The notes: generated by a model from the letters alone, not told the origin. Shown: positions 9,370 to 18,494, counted from the first letter of the stretch. The stretch is DNA of 38,303 nt from Cyanobacteriota bacterium (GCA_025362325.1 JANYGO010000224.1:1-38303), one strand, 5' to 3'. Made by a program: numbers and translations.

Positions 9370-10014
9370 CTACATGGCATCAGGGGGCATCAGCACCTTG
9401 TCAATTACGTGAATAACGCCGTTGCTAGCCTTGATATCAGGTTTCACAACATTAGCGCCGCCGACAGTAACTTTGCCTGCCGCAACTACCACCTTCAGCG
9501 AGCTGCCTTCAACACTTTTCACATCGCCGGATTTGAGGCTGGTAGATAAAACAGCACCCGGAACAACGTGGTAAGTCAAAACCTTAACAAGTTTGGCTTT
9601 GTTGGCTGGTTTGAGCAAATCATCTAACTTTGCTTTTGGCACAGCAGCAAATGCCGCGTCTGTCGGTGCAAAAACAGTGAAAGGGCCTTTTCCTTGTAAA
9701 GTTGTAACCAAACCTGCTGCTCCCAAAGCCTTTGTCAATGTCTTGAATTGAGGGTCGCCAGATGCAATTGCGACAATATCCTTAGCAGCGGCCATTGATC
9801 CCGGTGAAGCCATTGGTTTGGGTGAAGCCATTGGTGCCGGTGAAGCAGCTATTTTCACATTTTCTGCAACTTGGTGAGTTGGGGTTGCAGTAGCAACATT
9901 GGTGTTGGAGTTGATGTGAGCCCAAGCCGGGAAACCAATCAACGCGCTAGCGCCGATTACTCCTGCAAAACCTGTGAGTTGTTTCATCCAGCTAGGTACA
10001 TTTGAATTTTTCAT
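9370..10014 (-). CDS. Secreted fasciclin (FAS1) domain protein
   Basis: The 214-residue product has an N-terminal export signal (residues 1-32, hydrophobic core [13 protein letters not shown], likely cleavage after AWA), a low-complexity Pro/Ala/Met/Ser linker with repeated PMASP (about 57-75) and a single FAS1 domain (about 78-211) with [21 protein letters not shown] and [13 protein letters not shown]1 domains act in adhesion at cell surfaces or in the periplasm, and the linker probably spaces it from the envelope. It appears to be a single-gene unit on the minus strand. The start is the first Met before the signal sequence; AAGG lies about 14 bases upstream, farther than usual. Confidence 0.9.
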   Translation of the reverse strand: MKNSNVPSWMKQLTGFAGVIGASALIGFPAWAHINSNTNVATATPTHQVAENVKIAASPAPMASPKPMASPGSMAAAKDIVAIASGDPQFKTLTKALGAAGLVTTLQGKGPFTVFAPTDAAFAAVPKAKLDDLLKPANKAKLVKVLTYHVVPGAVLSTSLKSGDVKSVEGSSLKVVVAAGKVTVGGANVVKPDIKASNGVIHVIDKVLMPPDAM

Positions 10015-10182
10015 TGCGCTTGCATTTCCTTATGACAATAAAACAGTGAACATGAATTCTTATGTTAGCCAAATCTCCACAAAAGGTAAGGTTGGGAGAG
10101 GCTAAGGTAGAGAGAAAATTCCCTGGCATTCCCGATCGACCAAAACTCTCTCACTATAGCGCAAGCTTAGGCAAAAAGAGGC

Positions 10183-10962
10183 TCAACCGCTAAATCTGTA
10201 ACTCAAAACCTCAATCACCGAACCGGTTTGGGGTAAGTCAGCAGATTTGACCGAAATCGTGTCATTATCCAATCGGCGCACCGGCGTGTCCTGCATCAGC
10301 GCTAAGAATTCATCTAGTGGCACCAAATCGCACGCAGCATCGGCGGCTTGGGTTTTGTAATGCGTGGGAATCACCATCTTTGGTTTGAGAAGTTGCAAAG
10401 TTTGCTTCGCTTCCGCTGGAGTGTAAGCTTTCGGCCCTCCGCCCACGGGAATCAGCAGGATATCCGGGCGCCCGATCAAGATTTGTTCTTCAATGCCGAT
10501 CGGCCCTGCCACTCCACCCAAGTGTAAAATCTTAATACCAGCTTGCTGCCACAGCCAAGCCACGTTCACCCCAAACCGCCGTCCTCCCTCACGATCTTTT
10601 TGCGTCCGAATCCCTTGAATCCTGAGCCCGTTCGATCGATAAGCGCCCGGTTCGTACAAAAGACCGGGATTGCCAGAAAATCCGTCTACCGCCCCTTCAT
10701 CGAGCAACCGGCTGCTAATCAGAATCAAATCTGTAGGAACCTTGGGAGAACGATAGCCAGCCGTACAGCCCAGGGGGCGAAAAGGATTCACCAGCACCCT
10801 CGCACCGCCTCCTGTAAACAAAAAGCAAGTGTGCCCCAACCACTGAATCGACAAAGAACCAGTAGTTTGAGCTTGATAGCTTTCCCATCCAGATGGCAAA
10901 CCAGTGAAGAAAGCTGCTAGCAAACCCGTCTGTGCGTAACGTATTAATTGTCGCCGTTTCAT
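10183..10962 (-). CDS. Exported MBL-fold (UlaG-like) protein with a degenerate metal motif
   Basis: I place the start at the ATG at 10962 (259 residues), because the upstream in-frame extension to 11010 (NNKRPTPDNPNHK) looks like leader sequence. The N-terminus KRRQLIRYAQTGLLAAFF resembles a twin-arginine signal or a membrane anchor. The fold markers of UlaG-like beta-lactamase-superfamily proteins are visible: WLGHTCFLF (His44), VLVNPF, ILHLGG (His147) and IPTHY (His201). The signature HxHxDH motif expected after DLILI is absent: residues 82-91 read ISSRLLDEGA. The binuclear metal centre must therefore be changed or missing, so hydrolase activity should not be assumed. The gene lies upstream of the fasciclin gene on the same strand with a 168-bp gap. 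Confidence 0.8.
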   Translation of the reverse strand: MKRRQLIRYAQTGLLAAFFTGLPSGWESYQAQTTGSLSIQWLGHTCFLFTGGGARVLVNPFRPLGCTAGYRSPKVPTDLILISSRLLDEGAVDGFSGNPGLLYEPGAYRSNGLRIQGIRTQKDREGGRRFGVNVAWLWQQAGIKILHLGGVAGPIGIEEQILIGRPDILLIPVGGGPKAYTPAEAKQTLQLLKPKMVIPTHYKTQAADAACDLVPLDEFLALMQDTPVRRLDNDTISVKSADLPQTGSVIEVLSYRFSG

Positions 10963-11095
10963 CTTGTGGTTGGGGTTGTCGGGTGTTGGTCGTTTGTTGT
11001 TATACCACAAAACACAGTGAGTCGATTTTAGATTTTAGATTTATATTGTGCGCGATCGATTAACCGCACTACGAACCGAAGAGCCTTCTTGCTTC

Positions 11096-11683
11096 TTAAA
11101 GTCTTTCTAAGAAATTTCGCAATAATTGCTTTCCCGAAGTCGTCAAAATACTTTCCGGGTGAAACTGCACACCTTCAATGTGCGGATATTCCCGATGCCG
11201 CACACCCATAATTGTGCCATCTTCAACCCAAGCCGTAACTTCCAAGACTTCAGGACAACTCTGCTTTTCTATTACCAAACTATGATAGCGAGTTGCAATC
11301 ATCGGCGAGTCTACTCCTACAAAAACTCCTACTCCTGCGTGTTCTACCTGAGAAGTTTTGCCGTGCATCAATACTGGTGCAGAAACTATTTTGCCGCCGA
11401 ATACTTGACCGATACTTTGATGTCCGAGACACACGCCCAAAATTGGCAGAGTCGGGCCCAATTCCTTGATTAATTCCAGAGAAATTCCCGCATCCTCCGG
11501 CCGCCCCGGGCCTGGAGAAATTACCACTGCTGCCGGTTGCAATCGTCTAATTTCTGCTAATGAAATTTGGTCGTTACGGTAGACTTGGACTTCTCTGGCT
11601 GCGGGCAACTCGGCACCGAGTTCTCCTAGATACTGTACCAAGTTGTATGTAAAACTGTCGTAGTTATCGATGACTATAATCAC
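11096..11683 (-). CDS. trpG: Anthranilate / aminodeoxychorismate synthase component II (glutamine amidotransferase)
   Basis: The 195-residue length is usual for this class I amidotransferase subunit, which hydrolyses glutamine and passes ammonia to TrpE or PabB for tryptophan or folate synthesis. The catalytic triad is visible: Cys85 in GVCLGHQ, His175 and Glu177 in GVQFHPES. The N-terminus [19 protein letters not shown] and the oxyanion motif [12 protein letters not shown] are intact. From sequence alone trpG and pabA cannot be separated, and many bacteria use one subunit for both. It is followed on the same strand by dgkA (about 180 bp upstream in gene order). Heptamer repeats of the ttttaga type lie on both sides (around 11028 and 11708). 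Confidence 0.92.
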   Translation of the reverse strand: MIIVIDNYDSFTYNLVQYLGELGAELPAAREVQVYRNDQISLAEIRRLQPAAVVISPGPGRPEDAGISLELIKELGPTLPILGVCLGHQSIGQVFGGKIVSAPVLMHGKTSQVEHAGVGVFVGVDSPMIATRYHSLVIEKQSCPEVLEVTAWVEDGTIMGVRHREYPHIEGVQFHPESILTTSGKQLLRNFLERL

Positions 11684-11859
11684 GGGTTAAGTTGGATTTA
11701 AGGTGGGAGATTTTAGATTTTAGATTGACTCGCTGCCTGAAAGCAATAGTTTGAAAAATTTAGATAGATGCCTAAGATAAAAATAGCTGCAATATGTAGG
11801 AATAAAACCAAAAATCTCAAATTGGTCATCTAAAATCTAAAAGTTTCCTGCCCCATAAC

Positions 11860-12372
11860 TCATTGACGGACGATCGCAATTTGAAGCACTTCCCACAACG
11901 GAGGAAGCAGAAGTGCAGCAGCGACAATTGCCGCAGCCATTGCCGATACCAGAACGGCTCCGGCAGCGCAGTCTTTGGCAATTTTGGCGAGTTCGTGGTA
12001 AGATTGCCCGACAGTTAAGTCTACCACCGATTCGATCGCCGTATTTAACAATTCCATTGCTAAAACTATGCCAATTGTGACGCCGATCACTGATATTTCT
12101 ACAGGTTTTAGTTGCAAAAATAGCCCAAGTCCGATCGCCAAAGTTCCTATAACAGTGTGAATGCGAAAATTGCGCTGAGTTTCAAAAGCATAAGTCAGCC
12201 CGCCCCAAGCGTATCTAAAACTCGTAGCTAAGCTAGATGCGATTTTCCAGGACAGTTCTCGCTTGTATTTCAAGGCTTTTTTAGGCTCGTGGACTGTCGG
12301 ACTGGCAGAGTCTTGAGGCATGATCGCAAACTTGGCAATGTTTGATGATATTGACGGTTGATCTAGTGTCAT
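11860..12372 (-). CDS. dgkA: Diacylglycerol kinase family integral membrane protein
   Basis: The product phosphorylates diacylglycerol or undecaprenol at the inner membrane. Evidence is the DGK signature ELLNTAIESVVDL (about residues 107-119), the later motif AKDCAAGAVLVSA and three hydrophobic spans (GTLAIGLGLFLQL, ISVIGVTIGIVLA, AAIVAAALLLPP). The ATG at 12372 is preferred to the TTG at 12378. Residues before about 45 are a polar extension typical of cyanobacterial members. Its upstream neighbour ybeY is the same pair seen in many bacteria, where the two genes are often co-transcribed; here a 150-bp gap separates them. Confidence 0.88.
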   Translation of the reverse strand: MTLDQPSISSNIAKFAIMPQDSASPTVHEPKKALKYKRELSWKIASSLATSFRYAWGGLTYAFETQRNFRIHTVIGTLAIGLGLFLQLKPVEISVIGVTIGIVLAMELLNTAIESVVDLTVGQSYHELAKIAKDCAAGAVLVSAMAAAIVAAALLLPPLWEVLQIAIVRQ

Positions 12373-12533
12373 AAACAACCAACTTTAAGTTACAGAGATT
12401 AATGAAAGCTAGACTTTTAAAATTGACTTCATCAAGTCTAGTTAACTTTCCTAAGTTTTTACTAAAGTTTTGGTGTAATTTCAGAAAGTTATGTTTGGCT
12501 TGACCTGATTTGTTAAGTCATCATCAAAGTCAG

Positions 12534-13070
12534 TTATGCTGTTTGGATCTCAAGACCGATCGCGCGCAGCAATGTTTCTTGTCGATCGAGCATTTGAGTC
12601 AAACTCTCTTCATCCGGGTGATCCCACCCCAAAAGGTGCAGAAAACCGTGGGCTGCGAGCCAAGCTAGTTCGGTCTTCAGGGGATGTCCTTGCTGCTGGG
12701 CTTGTCGCTGAGCCGTGTCGATCGAAATCACGATATCACCCAAGTATAAGGGCTCGGATGACTGCATTTCCTCTAGCTGAGGACAGTTTACCTCTAAAGC
12801 TGCAAAAGCTAATACATCGGTAGGTCGATCAAGCTGGCGGTACTGGGCGTTGAGGGCTTGCATCTCCGGATCGGCGGTTAAACGCAGGCTGACCTCGTAG
12901 CCAGGGGCCGCGGGCACATCCTCCGCCTGGTTTTCCAGCCAAACGCTAAACCAATTTTCCCAAGTTTCGCCTGAAATCTCCCCGCTGGGCGCACTCTCCG
13001 GGCGGTTGTCAGTGTCGGCGGACGGTTGGGCGAGCCCATAACAGTCTTCGACGTTCACCTCTATTAGCAT
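12534..13070 (-). CDS. ybeY: Endoribonuclease YbeY, rRNA maturation factor
   Basis: The 178-residue protein has the metal-binding signature HGFLHLLGWDH with His141, His145 and His151, and the typical upstream segment QLDRPTDVLAFA and YLGDIVIS. YbeY is a metal-dependent RNase involved in 16S rRNA 3'-end processing and 70S quality control. An acidic, Pro/Ser-rich stretch at residues 15-55 lengthens the N-terminus relative to the E. coli protein. It precedes dgkA on the minus strand. No Shine-Dalgarno sequence is obvious before the ATG at 13070. Confidence 0.93.
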   Translation of the reverse strand: MLIEVNVEDCYGLAQPSADTDNRPESAPSGEISGETWENWFSVWLENQAEDVPAAPGYEVSLRLTADPEMQALNAQYRQLDRPTDVLAFAALEVNCPQLEEMQSSEPLYLGDIVISIDTAQRQAQQQGHPLKTELAWLAAHGFLHLLGWDHPDEESLTQMLDRQETLLRAIGLEIQTA

Positions 13071-13285
13071 TTTTTTGCTCTAGTGTCAAGGAACATATTC
13101 AATTTTTTGACAATCTTAAATTGGGCGATCGAGCTAATAGACTTTTTGCTTTTAGCAGGCAGAGTACAGGAATCTGTTGAATATTGCAACGGGTCGATCG
13201 CACAATCACATCAAACGGCGCGGTATTTAACCCGCAGGCGAGTGCGTGAGTGTCTGTATCGACGCGGTTTCAACCGCCCGGTATT

Positions 13286-13507
13286 CTAAGAGTTGAAATA
13301 TCGATCGAGAAAAGCCAAACCGACGAGTACGCCCAAAAGTCCAGCCGCCGTCAAAGCAAAATGAAACAGAGAAGTCGCCCGCTTGCGAACCATATTCCGC
13401 ATCGCCAGCTTGACATAACTCGGTGGAGGTGCATTGTTTGTCGGCGCTGTCGGAGTTTCGGCGGCGAGCTCTTCGGAGGCGGGAGTTGTTGAGGGAGGTT
13501 GATTCAT
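13286..13507 (-). CDS. DUF3285 family small membrane protein
   Basis: This is a 73-residue protein with a Pro/Thr/Ala-rich N-terminal half and the conserved cyanobacterial DUF3285 core PPSYVKLAMRNMVRK followed by one membrane span (about residues 50-67, LTAAGLLGVLVGLAF). The function is unknown; it is a small, probably thylakoid or plasma membrane protein found across cyanobacteria. It lies 215 bp upstream of ybeY on the same strand. Confidence 0.8.
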   Translation of the reverse strand: MNQPPSTTPASEELAAETPTAPTNNAPPPSYVKLAMRNMVRKRATSLFHFALTAAGLLGVLVGLAFLDRYFNS

Positions 13508-13563
13508 AGTGGTTAGTTTAGGAGGTTAACAGAGGGGCTGCTGAAGACAGACTCGCCACGATG

Positions 13564-14394
13564 TTAACAAAAATGTAACGTTTTGTGTAGATTTTTTGAG
13601 GTTTGGGATGGTCGGAGGCTGGTTGCGCGCAGCAGAGAATCAGCCCAAACAGCATCCGGTTCGGCAAGCGGGGGCACGGATTCGGCGGTATAGTCGATCG
13701 TAAAATCATATCCGGCGCGATCGTACACTGTATTCAACAACGCCTGTAAATCCACAACTGGTTCCACATCGCCTCCGCGCAAAGGCAAAGGAAAAGCCGG
13801 AATTGCATCCGGTAGATTAAACAAATACAAATCAGCCATAGGGCGACAATCTCCCCGACTCACCAAAATTCGATAACTTCCCTCAATATTGTCACCAAAA
13901 ACAGGCAGAGGTTCGTAACTTCGCAGCAAGTCAATTTCCACTAAGTGCGATCGACTTCCGAATACCTTATCTCGCTTTTCCTCATACATCTCCCGCCCCT
14001 TTCCCGGACGTTTATTAGCAGGTGAAAGCACCTCAATCACCGTCACAACTTCTTTACTTGCCATATCTCTAATCTCCAAATACGCTTCTCTCACCTCCTC
14101 AAACATCGGTAATCCGACTTTCAAAGGCGTAACAGTTCGTGTCGCGACAGCTACATTAGATGAATTTGAATTTCTGGGAGTAGGATTGCGCACAATTGAA
14201 ACATCAGGAATTCCGACTAACAGAGATTGTTCTCCCTTGAGTTCATAAATGCGCTTTTCAATCGCCACTCGATATTTTGGCACCAGTTGGGGAACCAAAA
14301 CATCTGCAATCGCCACGATTAAACGACTATGTACCTCTGGCCAAAAGTCAGGACTTTCTAAATAGGGATTCATCCCCGGAAATGGATTAGGCAT
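13564..14394 (-). CDS. DUF4058 family protein, tandem copy 1 (last in the array)
   Basis: The N-terminus MPNPFPGMNPYLESPDFWP and the later segments VVTVIEVLSPANKRPGKGR, VEIDLLRSYEPLPVFG and RILVSRGD define DUF4058. No function is established; the segment EVLSPANKRPGKGR with conserved Glu, Asp and Lys residues resembles a PD-(D/E)xK-type core, which is only an inference. It is 276 residues, 14 longer than its two neighbours, because its C-terminus after SLLRATSLR runs into unrelated sequence (PSQTSKNLHKTLHFC). It starts 30 bases after the stop of copy 2, and no Shine-Dalgarno sequence precedes it. Confidence 0.88.
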   Translation of the reverse strand: MPNPFPGMNPYLESPDFWPEVHSRLIVAIADVLVPQLVPKYRVAIEKRIYELKGEQSLLVGIPDVSIVRNPTPRNSNSSNVAVATRTVTPLKVGLPMFEEVREAYLEIRDMASKEVVTVIEVLSPANKRPGKGREMYEEKRDKVFGSRSHLVEIDLLRSYEPLPVFGDNIEGSYRILVSRGDCRPMADLYLFNLPDAIPAFPLPLRGGDVEPVVDLQALLNTVYDRAGYDFTIDYTAESVPPLAEPDAVWADSLLRATSLRPSQTSKNLHKTLHFC

Positions 14395-14424
14395 AGTAAT
14401 ATATTGTTGAAATTTTCCACCGCA
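14395..14424. repeat. Duplicated spacer between DUF4058 copies 1 and 2
   Basis: The first 26 bases (agtaatatattgttgaaatt and then ttccac) are identical to those of the spacer at 15214-15243. The spacer and the first about 50 bases of the adjoining gene are nearly identical between the two junctions, marking the duplication unit. Confidence 0.85.
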
Positions 14425-15213
14425 TCAACCTCTCAATCCCATCTCCCGCAACCAAGCATCAGCCCAAACAGCATCCGGTTCCGACAGCGCAGGCACCGGT
14501 TCGGTGGTATAATCGATTCTAAAATCATAGGCAGCGCGATCGTAAACCCCATTTAATAACTCTTGTAAATCTACAATTGGTTCCGCATCGCCTGGGCGCA
14601 AAGGCAATGGAAATTGAGGAATCATATTGGGTAAATTGAAAAGGTACAAATCTGCCAAAGGCTTTTGATTTGTTCGACTTACCAAAATTCGATAACTTCC
14701 CTCAATCTCATTACCAAAAACTGGCAGAGGTTGGTAACTTCGCAGCAAGTCAATTTCCACCATCTGAGTCCGACTACCAAACACCTTTTCTCGCTTTTCT
14801 TCATACATTTCTCGCCCTTTACCAGGACGCTTGTTGGCTGGTGATAGCACTTCAATCACTGTCACAACTTCCCTGGTTTCTGTATCTCGCACCTCTAGAT
14901 AGGCTTCCCTAAATTCGACAGGTACTGGCAGTCTTACTCTCAAAGCCGTCACAGGCGGTGCGGCAACTGCGATATTAGAAGAAGTAGGGTTTGTTTGAAT
15001 TGGATAGCGCTGCACGGTGACATCAGGAATCCCCACTAATAGGGAATTTTCGCCGCTAATCTCATAAACTCTTTTTTCAATATCAACGATATATCTTGGC
15101 AGCAACTGCGGCACTAATGATTCAAAAATGCTACTAATTAGCAAGTGATGTACTTGGGGCCAAAAATCAGGACTTTCTAAATAGGGATTCATCCCCGGAA
15201 ATGGATTAGGCAT
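14425..15213 (-). CDS. DUF4058 family protein, tandem copy 2
   Basis: This 262-residue middle paralogue has the same landmarks as its neighbours: MPNPFPGMNPYLESPDFWP at the N-terminus, VIEVLSPANKRPGKGREMY, VEIDLLRSYQPLPVFG and the C-terminal DAVWADAWLREMGLRG. The spacer to the copy downstream (14395-14424) and the spacer behind it (15214-15243) are the same for the first 26 bases, which shows that gene and spacer were duplicated as a unit. Neither spacer has a ribosome binding site, so translation may depend on reinitiation from the preceding copy. The function is unknown. Confidence 0.88.
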   Translation of the reverse strand: MPNPFPGMNPYLESPDFWPQVHHLLISSIFESLVPQLLPRYIVDIEKRVYEISGENSLLVGIPDVTVQRYPIQTNPTSSNIAVAAPPVTALRVRLPVPVEFREAYLEVRDTETREVVTVIEVLSPANKRPGKGREMYEEKREKVFGSRTQMVEIDLLRSYQPLPVFGNEIEGSYRILVSRTNQKPLADLYLFNLPNMIPQFPLPLRPGDAEPIVDLQELLNGVYDRAAYDFRIDYTTEPVPALSEPDAVWADAWLREMGLRG

Positions 15214-15243
15214 AGTAATATATTGTTGAAATTTTCCACTACA
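15214..15243. repeat. Duplicated spacer between DUF4058 copies 2 and 3
   Basis: This is the partner of 14395-14424: the first 26 of 30 bases are identical. It lacks a Shine-Dalgarno sequence, unlike the leader of copy 3. Confidence 0.85.
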
Positions 15244-16032
15244 TTAACCCCTTAACCCTGTCTCCCGCAACAAACCATCGGCCCAAGCAGCATCGGCTTC
15301 CGACAGCGCAGGAACGGGTTCGGCGGTATAATCGATTTCAAAATCATATCCCGCGCGATCGTATACTTGATTAATCAGCGCTTGTAAATCCAAAACAGGC
15401 TCTACGTCTTCTGGACGTAAAGGCAAGGGAAATGCAGGAATTGGATCGGGAATGTTAAATAAGTACAAATCTGCGATCGGACGTTGATTGCTGCGACTGA
15501 CTAAAATGCGGCAGTCGCTTTCATTATAACCTCCAAACACTGGCAAAGGTTCCCCACCGCGCAACAAGTCTATTTCGACTAAATGCGTACTGGTATCAAA
15601 TATTTTATGTCGCTTATTGCCATACTTTTCTCGACCTTCCCCTCTGCGTTTATTTGCAGGTGAAAGCACTTCAATCACTGTAACAACTTCCTTGGTCGCC
15701 ATGTCAATTACTTCTAAATATCCTTCACGAAATTCTTCCGACCCTTGGATTATGACTTTTAGAGGTTCCACGGTTCTAGAAGCGACAGCAATATTAGATG
15801 ATACTGGATTAGTTGGATAGCGTTTTTGTTGGATAGAGACATCAGGAATCGCTACTAATAGAGAAGTTTCACCTTGGATTTCATAAATTCGCTTTTCAAT
15901 AGCGACGCGGTATTTGGGGCGCAATTGCGGAGTGAGAGACTCTTTAATCGCACTAATCAGTAAATGATGAACTTCTGGCCAAAAATCAGGATGTTCTAAA
16001 TAGGGATTCATCCCCGGAAATGGATTAGGCAT
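15244..16032 (-). CDS. DUF4058 family protein, tandem copy 3 (first in the array)
   Basis: This 262-residue protein is the promoter-proximal copy. It alone has a consensus ribosome binding site: GGGAGGT followed by acgatt and then ATG at 16032 (minus strand). Compared with the other copies it diverges most in the middle (GEGREKYGNKRHKIFDTST in place of GKGREMYEEKR...VFGSR; GGYNESDCRILVSR). It lies 130 bp downstream of the thrS stop on the same strand, with two small hairpins between them (16081-16112 and 16120-16140), so it probably has its own promoter. The function is unknown. Confidence 0.88.
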   Translation of the reverse strand: MPNPFPGMNPYLEHPDFWPEVHHLLISAIKESLTPQLRPKYRVAIEKRIYEIQGETSLLVAIPDVSIQQKRYPTNPVSSNIAVASRTVEPLKVIIQGSEEFREGYLEVIDMATKEVVTVIEVLSPANKRRGEGREKYGNKRHKIFDTSTHLVEIDLLRGGEPLPVFGGYNESDCRILVSRSNQRPIADLYLFNIPDPIPAFPLPLRPEDVEPVLDLQALINQVYDRAGYDFEIDYTAEPVPALSEADAAWADGLLRETGLRG

Positions 16033-16119
16033 AATCGTACCTCCCGTTGATTACTATCATTTTAGCAAACAGATTAGAAAAACGCAGACAATATCAAACT
16101 ATCATCTGCGTTAATTGTG

Positions 16120-16140
16120 GAATGGGCGTCTCGCCCGTTC
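16120..16140. terminator. Hairpin behind thrS
   Basis: Arms gaatgggcg and cgcccgttc pair at 8 of 9 positions (plus a G-T) around loop tct, 23 bases after the thrS stop on the minus strand. A weaker 8-bp inverted repeat (aacgcaga / tctgcgtt) lies at 16081-16112. It is a candidate terminator separating thrS from the DUF4058 array, but a T-run is lacking and it may be a dispersed palindrome. Confidence 0.4.
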
Positions 16141-16162
16141 TAAAATCAGAAATTAACCCCTC

Positions 16163-17989
16163 CTAAAAATCCCCATAACTACTAATAGCACCCTGCAACC
16201 TCCCAATAACATCATCAACCAAAATCGCCCCCAACTCCCCACAAGCACGAGTCCGAACATTCAAACTATTCGCCTCAACCTCCTTAGCACCCACAACACA
16301 CATCACCGGAATTTTATCCTTTTCAGCATTGCGAATCAACTTACCCAAACGCTCGCTACTCTCAACCTCCGCGCGAATATTCAGCGCCTTCATCCTCGCC
16401 TCTACTTCCTTAGCAAACGGCAAAAACTCCTCGCTCACAGGCAACAACCGCACCTGAATCGGCGCTAACCATATCGGGAAATCACCCGCGTACTGCTCGA
16501 TCAAAATCCCGATCAAGCGCTCCAAAGAACCGAAAGGAGCGCGGTGAATCATCACCGGACGCTTGCGAGTCCCGTCTTCAGCGACGTATTCCAAATCAAA
16601 ACGTTCTGGCAAATTGTAATCTACCTGAACAGTTCCCAATTGCCATTCTCTATCCAACACATCTTGGAAAATGAAATCGAGTTTCGGGCCGTAAAAAGCC
16701 GCTTCCCCAATTCCCTCAAAATAATTCATTCCCAAAGTTTCCACCGCGCGGCGGATTGCACCTTGCGCCTTTTCCCAAGCTTCATCGGAACCGATGTATT
16801 TTTCTAAATTGTTCGGATCGCGGAAACTCAAACGCGCCTTAAAATTCTTCAGTTGCAAACTCTTGAATACTGACAGAATCAAATCCACCACGCTCAAAAA
16901 TTCAGCATCCAACTGTTCCGGCGTCACAAACAAGTGGGAATCATCCACCGTAAAGCCGCGCACCCGCGTTAAACCGCCCAATTCTCCTGATTGTTCGTAG
17001 CGGTAAACTGTGCCGAATTCGGCTAACCGCATCGGCAGTTCGCGATAGGAACGCAGTTCGCTTTTATAAATTTGAATGTGAAAAGGGCAGTTCATCGGTT
17101 TCATCACAAAACCCTGTTCGTTTGCTGCCGCTTCTGCATCCTCCGCCATCAGCGGAAACATATCTTCTTTGTATTTCTGCCAGTGTCCCGAAATTTTGAA
17201 CAAATCGACTCTGGCAATGTGCGGAGTCACAACTTGCAAATAGCCGCGCTTGATTTGTTCTTGTTTCAAGAAATCTTCTAAAATACTTCTCAAAATAGTG
17301 CCTTTGGGCGTCCACAAAGGCAAACCGGGGCCCACCGCATCGGCAAAAATAAACAAGCCTAATTCTTTGCCTAATTTACGGTGATCTCGTCTTAGGGCTT
17401 CTTCTTTGCGGTGCTTGTAGGCTTCTAGCTGTTCGGGTGTTTCCCAAGCTGTGCCGTAAATGCGCTGTAGCTGGGCTTTGGTTTCGTCGCCGCGCCAGTA
17501 CGCGCCCGCGAGACTCTCTAGCTCGATCGCCCTTCCGTTGATTTCACTGGTATTATCCAAATGGGGCCCAGCGCACAAATCCCACCAGTCGTCACCCAAA
17601 TGGTACAGAGTAATCGGTTCAATCAAACCCGCCAAAATTTCTAATTTGTAAGGTTCGTTTATCTCCTTAATTCGGCGTTCCGCTTCCTCGCGGCTGACTT
17701 CTTCCCGAATTACAGGCAGTTTGCGGTTGATGATTTTGATCATTTCTTTTTTAATTGCCTTGAGATCCTTTTCGGTAAAAGGTTCGGGGCAATCAAAATC
17801 GTAATAGAAACCGTTTTCAATCCAAGGGCCGATTGTGACTTGGGCCTTGGGAAATAACTTCTGTACCGCCATCGCCATAACGTGAGATGTAGTGTGGCGA
17901 ATTTTTTTTAGTTGCTCCGACTCACTCGTGCGGGGCAACTCAATCTTAACGGACTCTTCTGGAGCGGAAATGGATTCTGAGCTAGACAT
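16163..17989 (-). CDS. thrS: Threonyl-tRNA synthetase without N-terminal TGS domain
   Basis: This enzyme charges tRNA-Thr. The editing domain (N2) is intact, with HTTSH and CAGPHLD. The catalytic core shows the zinc ligands in MNCPFH, DDSHLF and the IHRAPFGSLER region, plus class II motifs 2 and 3 (YRYEQSGE, GSLERLIGIL). The C-terminal anticodon-binding domain begins near APIQVRLLP. I choose the ATG at 17989 (608 residues) over the TTG at 18004. Compared with the 642-residue E. coli enzyme it lacks the N-terminal TGS (N1) domain, a feature I recall in cyanobacterial ThrRS. Ser/Glu-rich residues precede the editing domain. It is monocistronic or first of a minus-strand run, followed by the DUF4058 array. 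Confidence 0.95.
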   Translation of the reverse strand: MSSSESISAPEESVKIELPRTSESEQLKKIRHTTSHVMAMAVQKLFPKAQVTIGPWIENGFYYDFDCPEPFTEKDLKAIKKEMIKIINRKLPVIREEVSREEAERRIKEINEPYKLEILAGLIEPITLYHLGDDWWDLCAGPHLDNTSEINGRAIELESLAGAYWRGDETKAQLQRIYGTAWETPEQLEAYKHRKEEALRRDHRKLGKELGLFIFADAVGPGLPLWTPKGTILRSILEDFLKQEQIKRGYLQVVTPHIARVDLFKISGHWQKYKEDMFPLMAEDAEAAANEQGFVMKPMNCPFHIQIYKSELRSYRELPMRLAEFGTVYRYEQSGELGGLTRVRGFTVDDSHLFVTPEQLDAEFLSVVDLILSVFKSLQLKNFKARLSFRDPNNLEKYIGSDEAWEKAQGAIRRAVETLGMNYFEGIGEAAFYGPKLDFIFQDVLDREWQLGTVQVDYNLPERFDLEYVAEDGTRKRPVMIHRAPFGSLERLIGILIEQYAGDFPIWLAPIQVRLLPVSEEFLPFAKEVEARMKALNIRAEVESSERLGKLIRNAEKDKIPVMCVVGAKEVEANSLNVRTRACGELGAILVDDVIGRLQGAISSYGDF

Positions 17990-18128
17990 CGGCTGAATTA
18001 GCAATTAATGAGAGTTGCAGTTGCTTCTATCTTACTCAGAATGGGACAGCAACCGCCGACTTCCGGCTGGGGCCATTGGTGTCAACTTCAGGCTAGAACA
18101 CTTCAAAAATCTCGCTTTTAGCTGAGTC

Positions 18129-18220
18129 TAGATCCCCCTCGCATCCCCCGAAAGCAAGGGGGACTTTGATGATCATTTCCAGTTCCCCCCGACTATCCGG
18201 GGGGCTAGGGGGTATCTGCT
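18129..18220. repeat. Poly-C/poly-G intergenic repeat element
   Basis: The segment contains alternating blocks: gatccccctcgcatcccccg, caagggggact, agttccccccg, ccggggggctagggggtat. Such ccccc/ggggg palindromic blocks are a common type of degenerate dispersed element in Oscillatoriales intergenic DNA. It can fold into several hairpins. No gene is supported here. Confidence 0.5.
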
Positions 18221-18494
18221 GCTTAATCGTCAGACAGCCTGCTGATAATACGTTTGACGTAATTTGATACCTCTGGATGTTCTTGATTTTTGAAACGTTT
18301 GCTTTTGTTGTTTTCTGTATCACAGAGTCTTCAGCTATACACACGCTGTCTGAGCGCATATTTTGGTATGATTTTGGGATTTTGATGCAAAAATTGCTGC
18401 TGACACTGTTCAATTTATGCACACCTGCTAATTTTTGTGAAATTATTGAATTTTTGTTAAAAATATGTTAATTTTTGTAAACCACGCTTAAGGT

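Noticed and set aside
18093-18422. 109-codon minus-strand ORF upstream of DUF2605
   Set aside because: It crosses a ccccc/ggggg dispersed repeat, has no ribosome binding site, and its composition (PPSPPDSRGELE) is that of translated repeat DNA.
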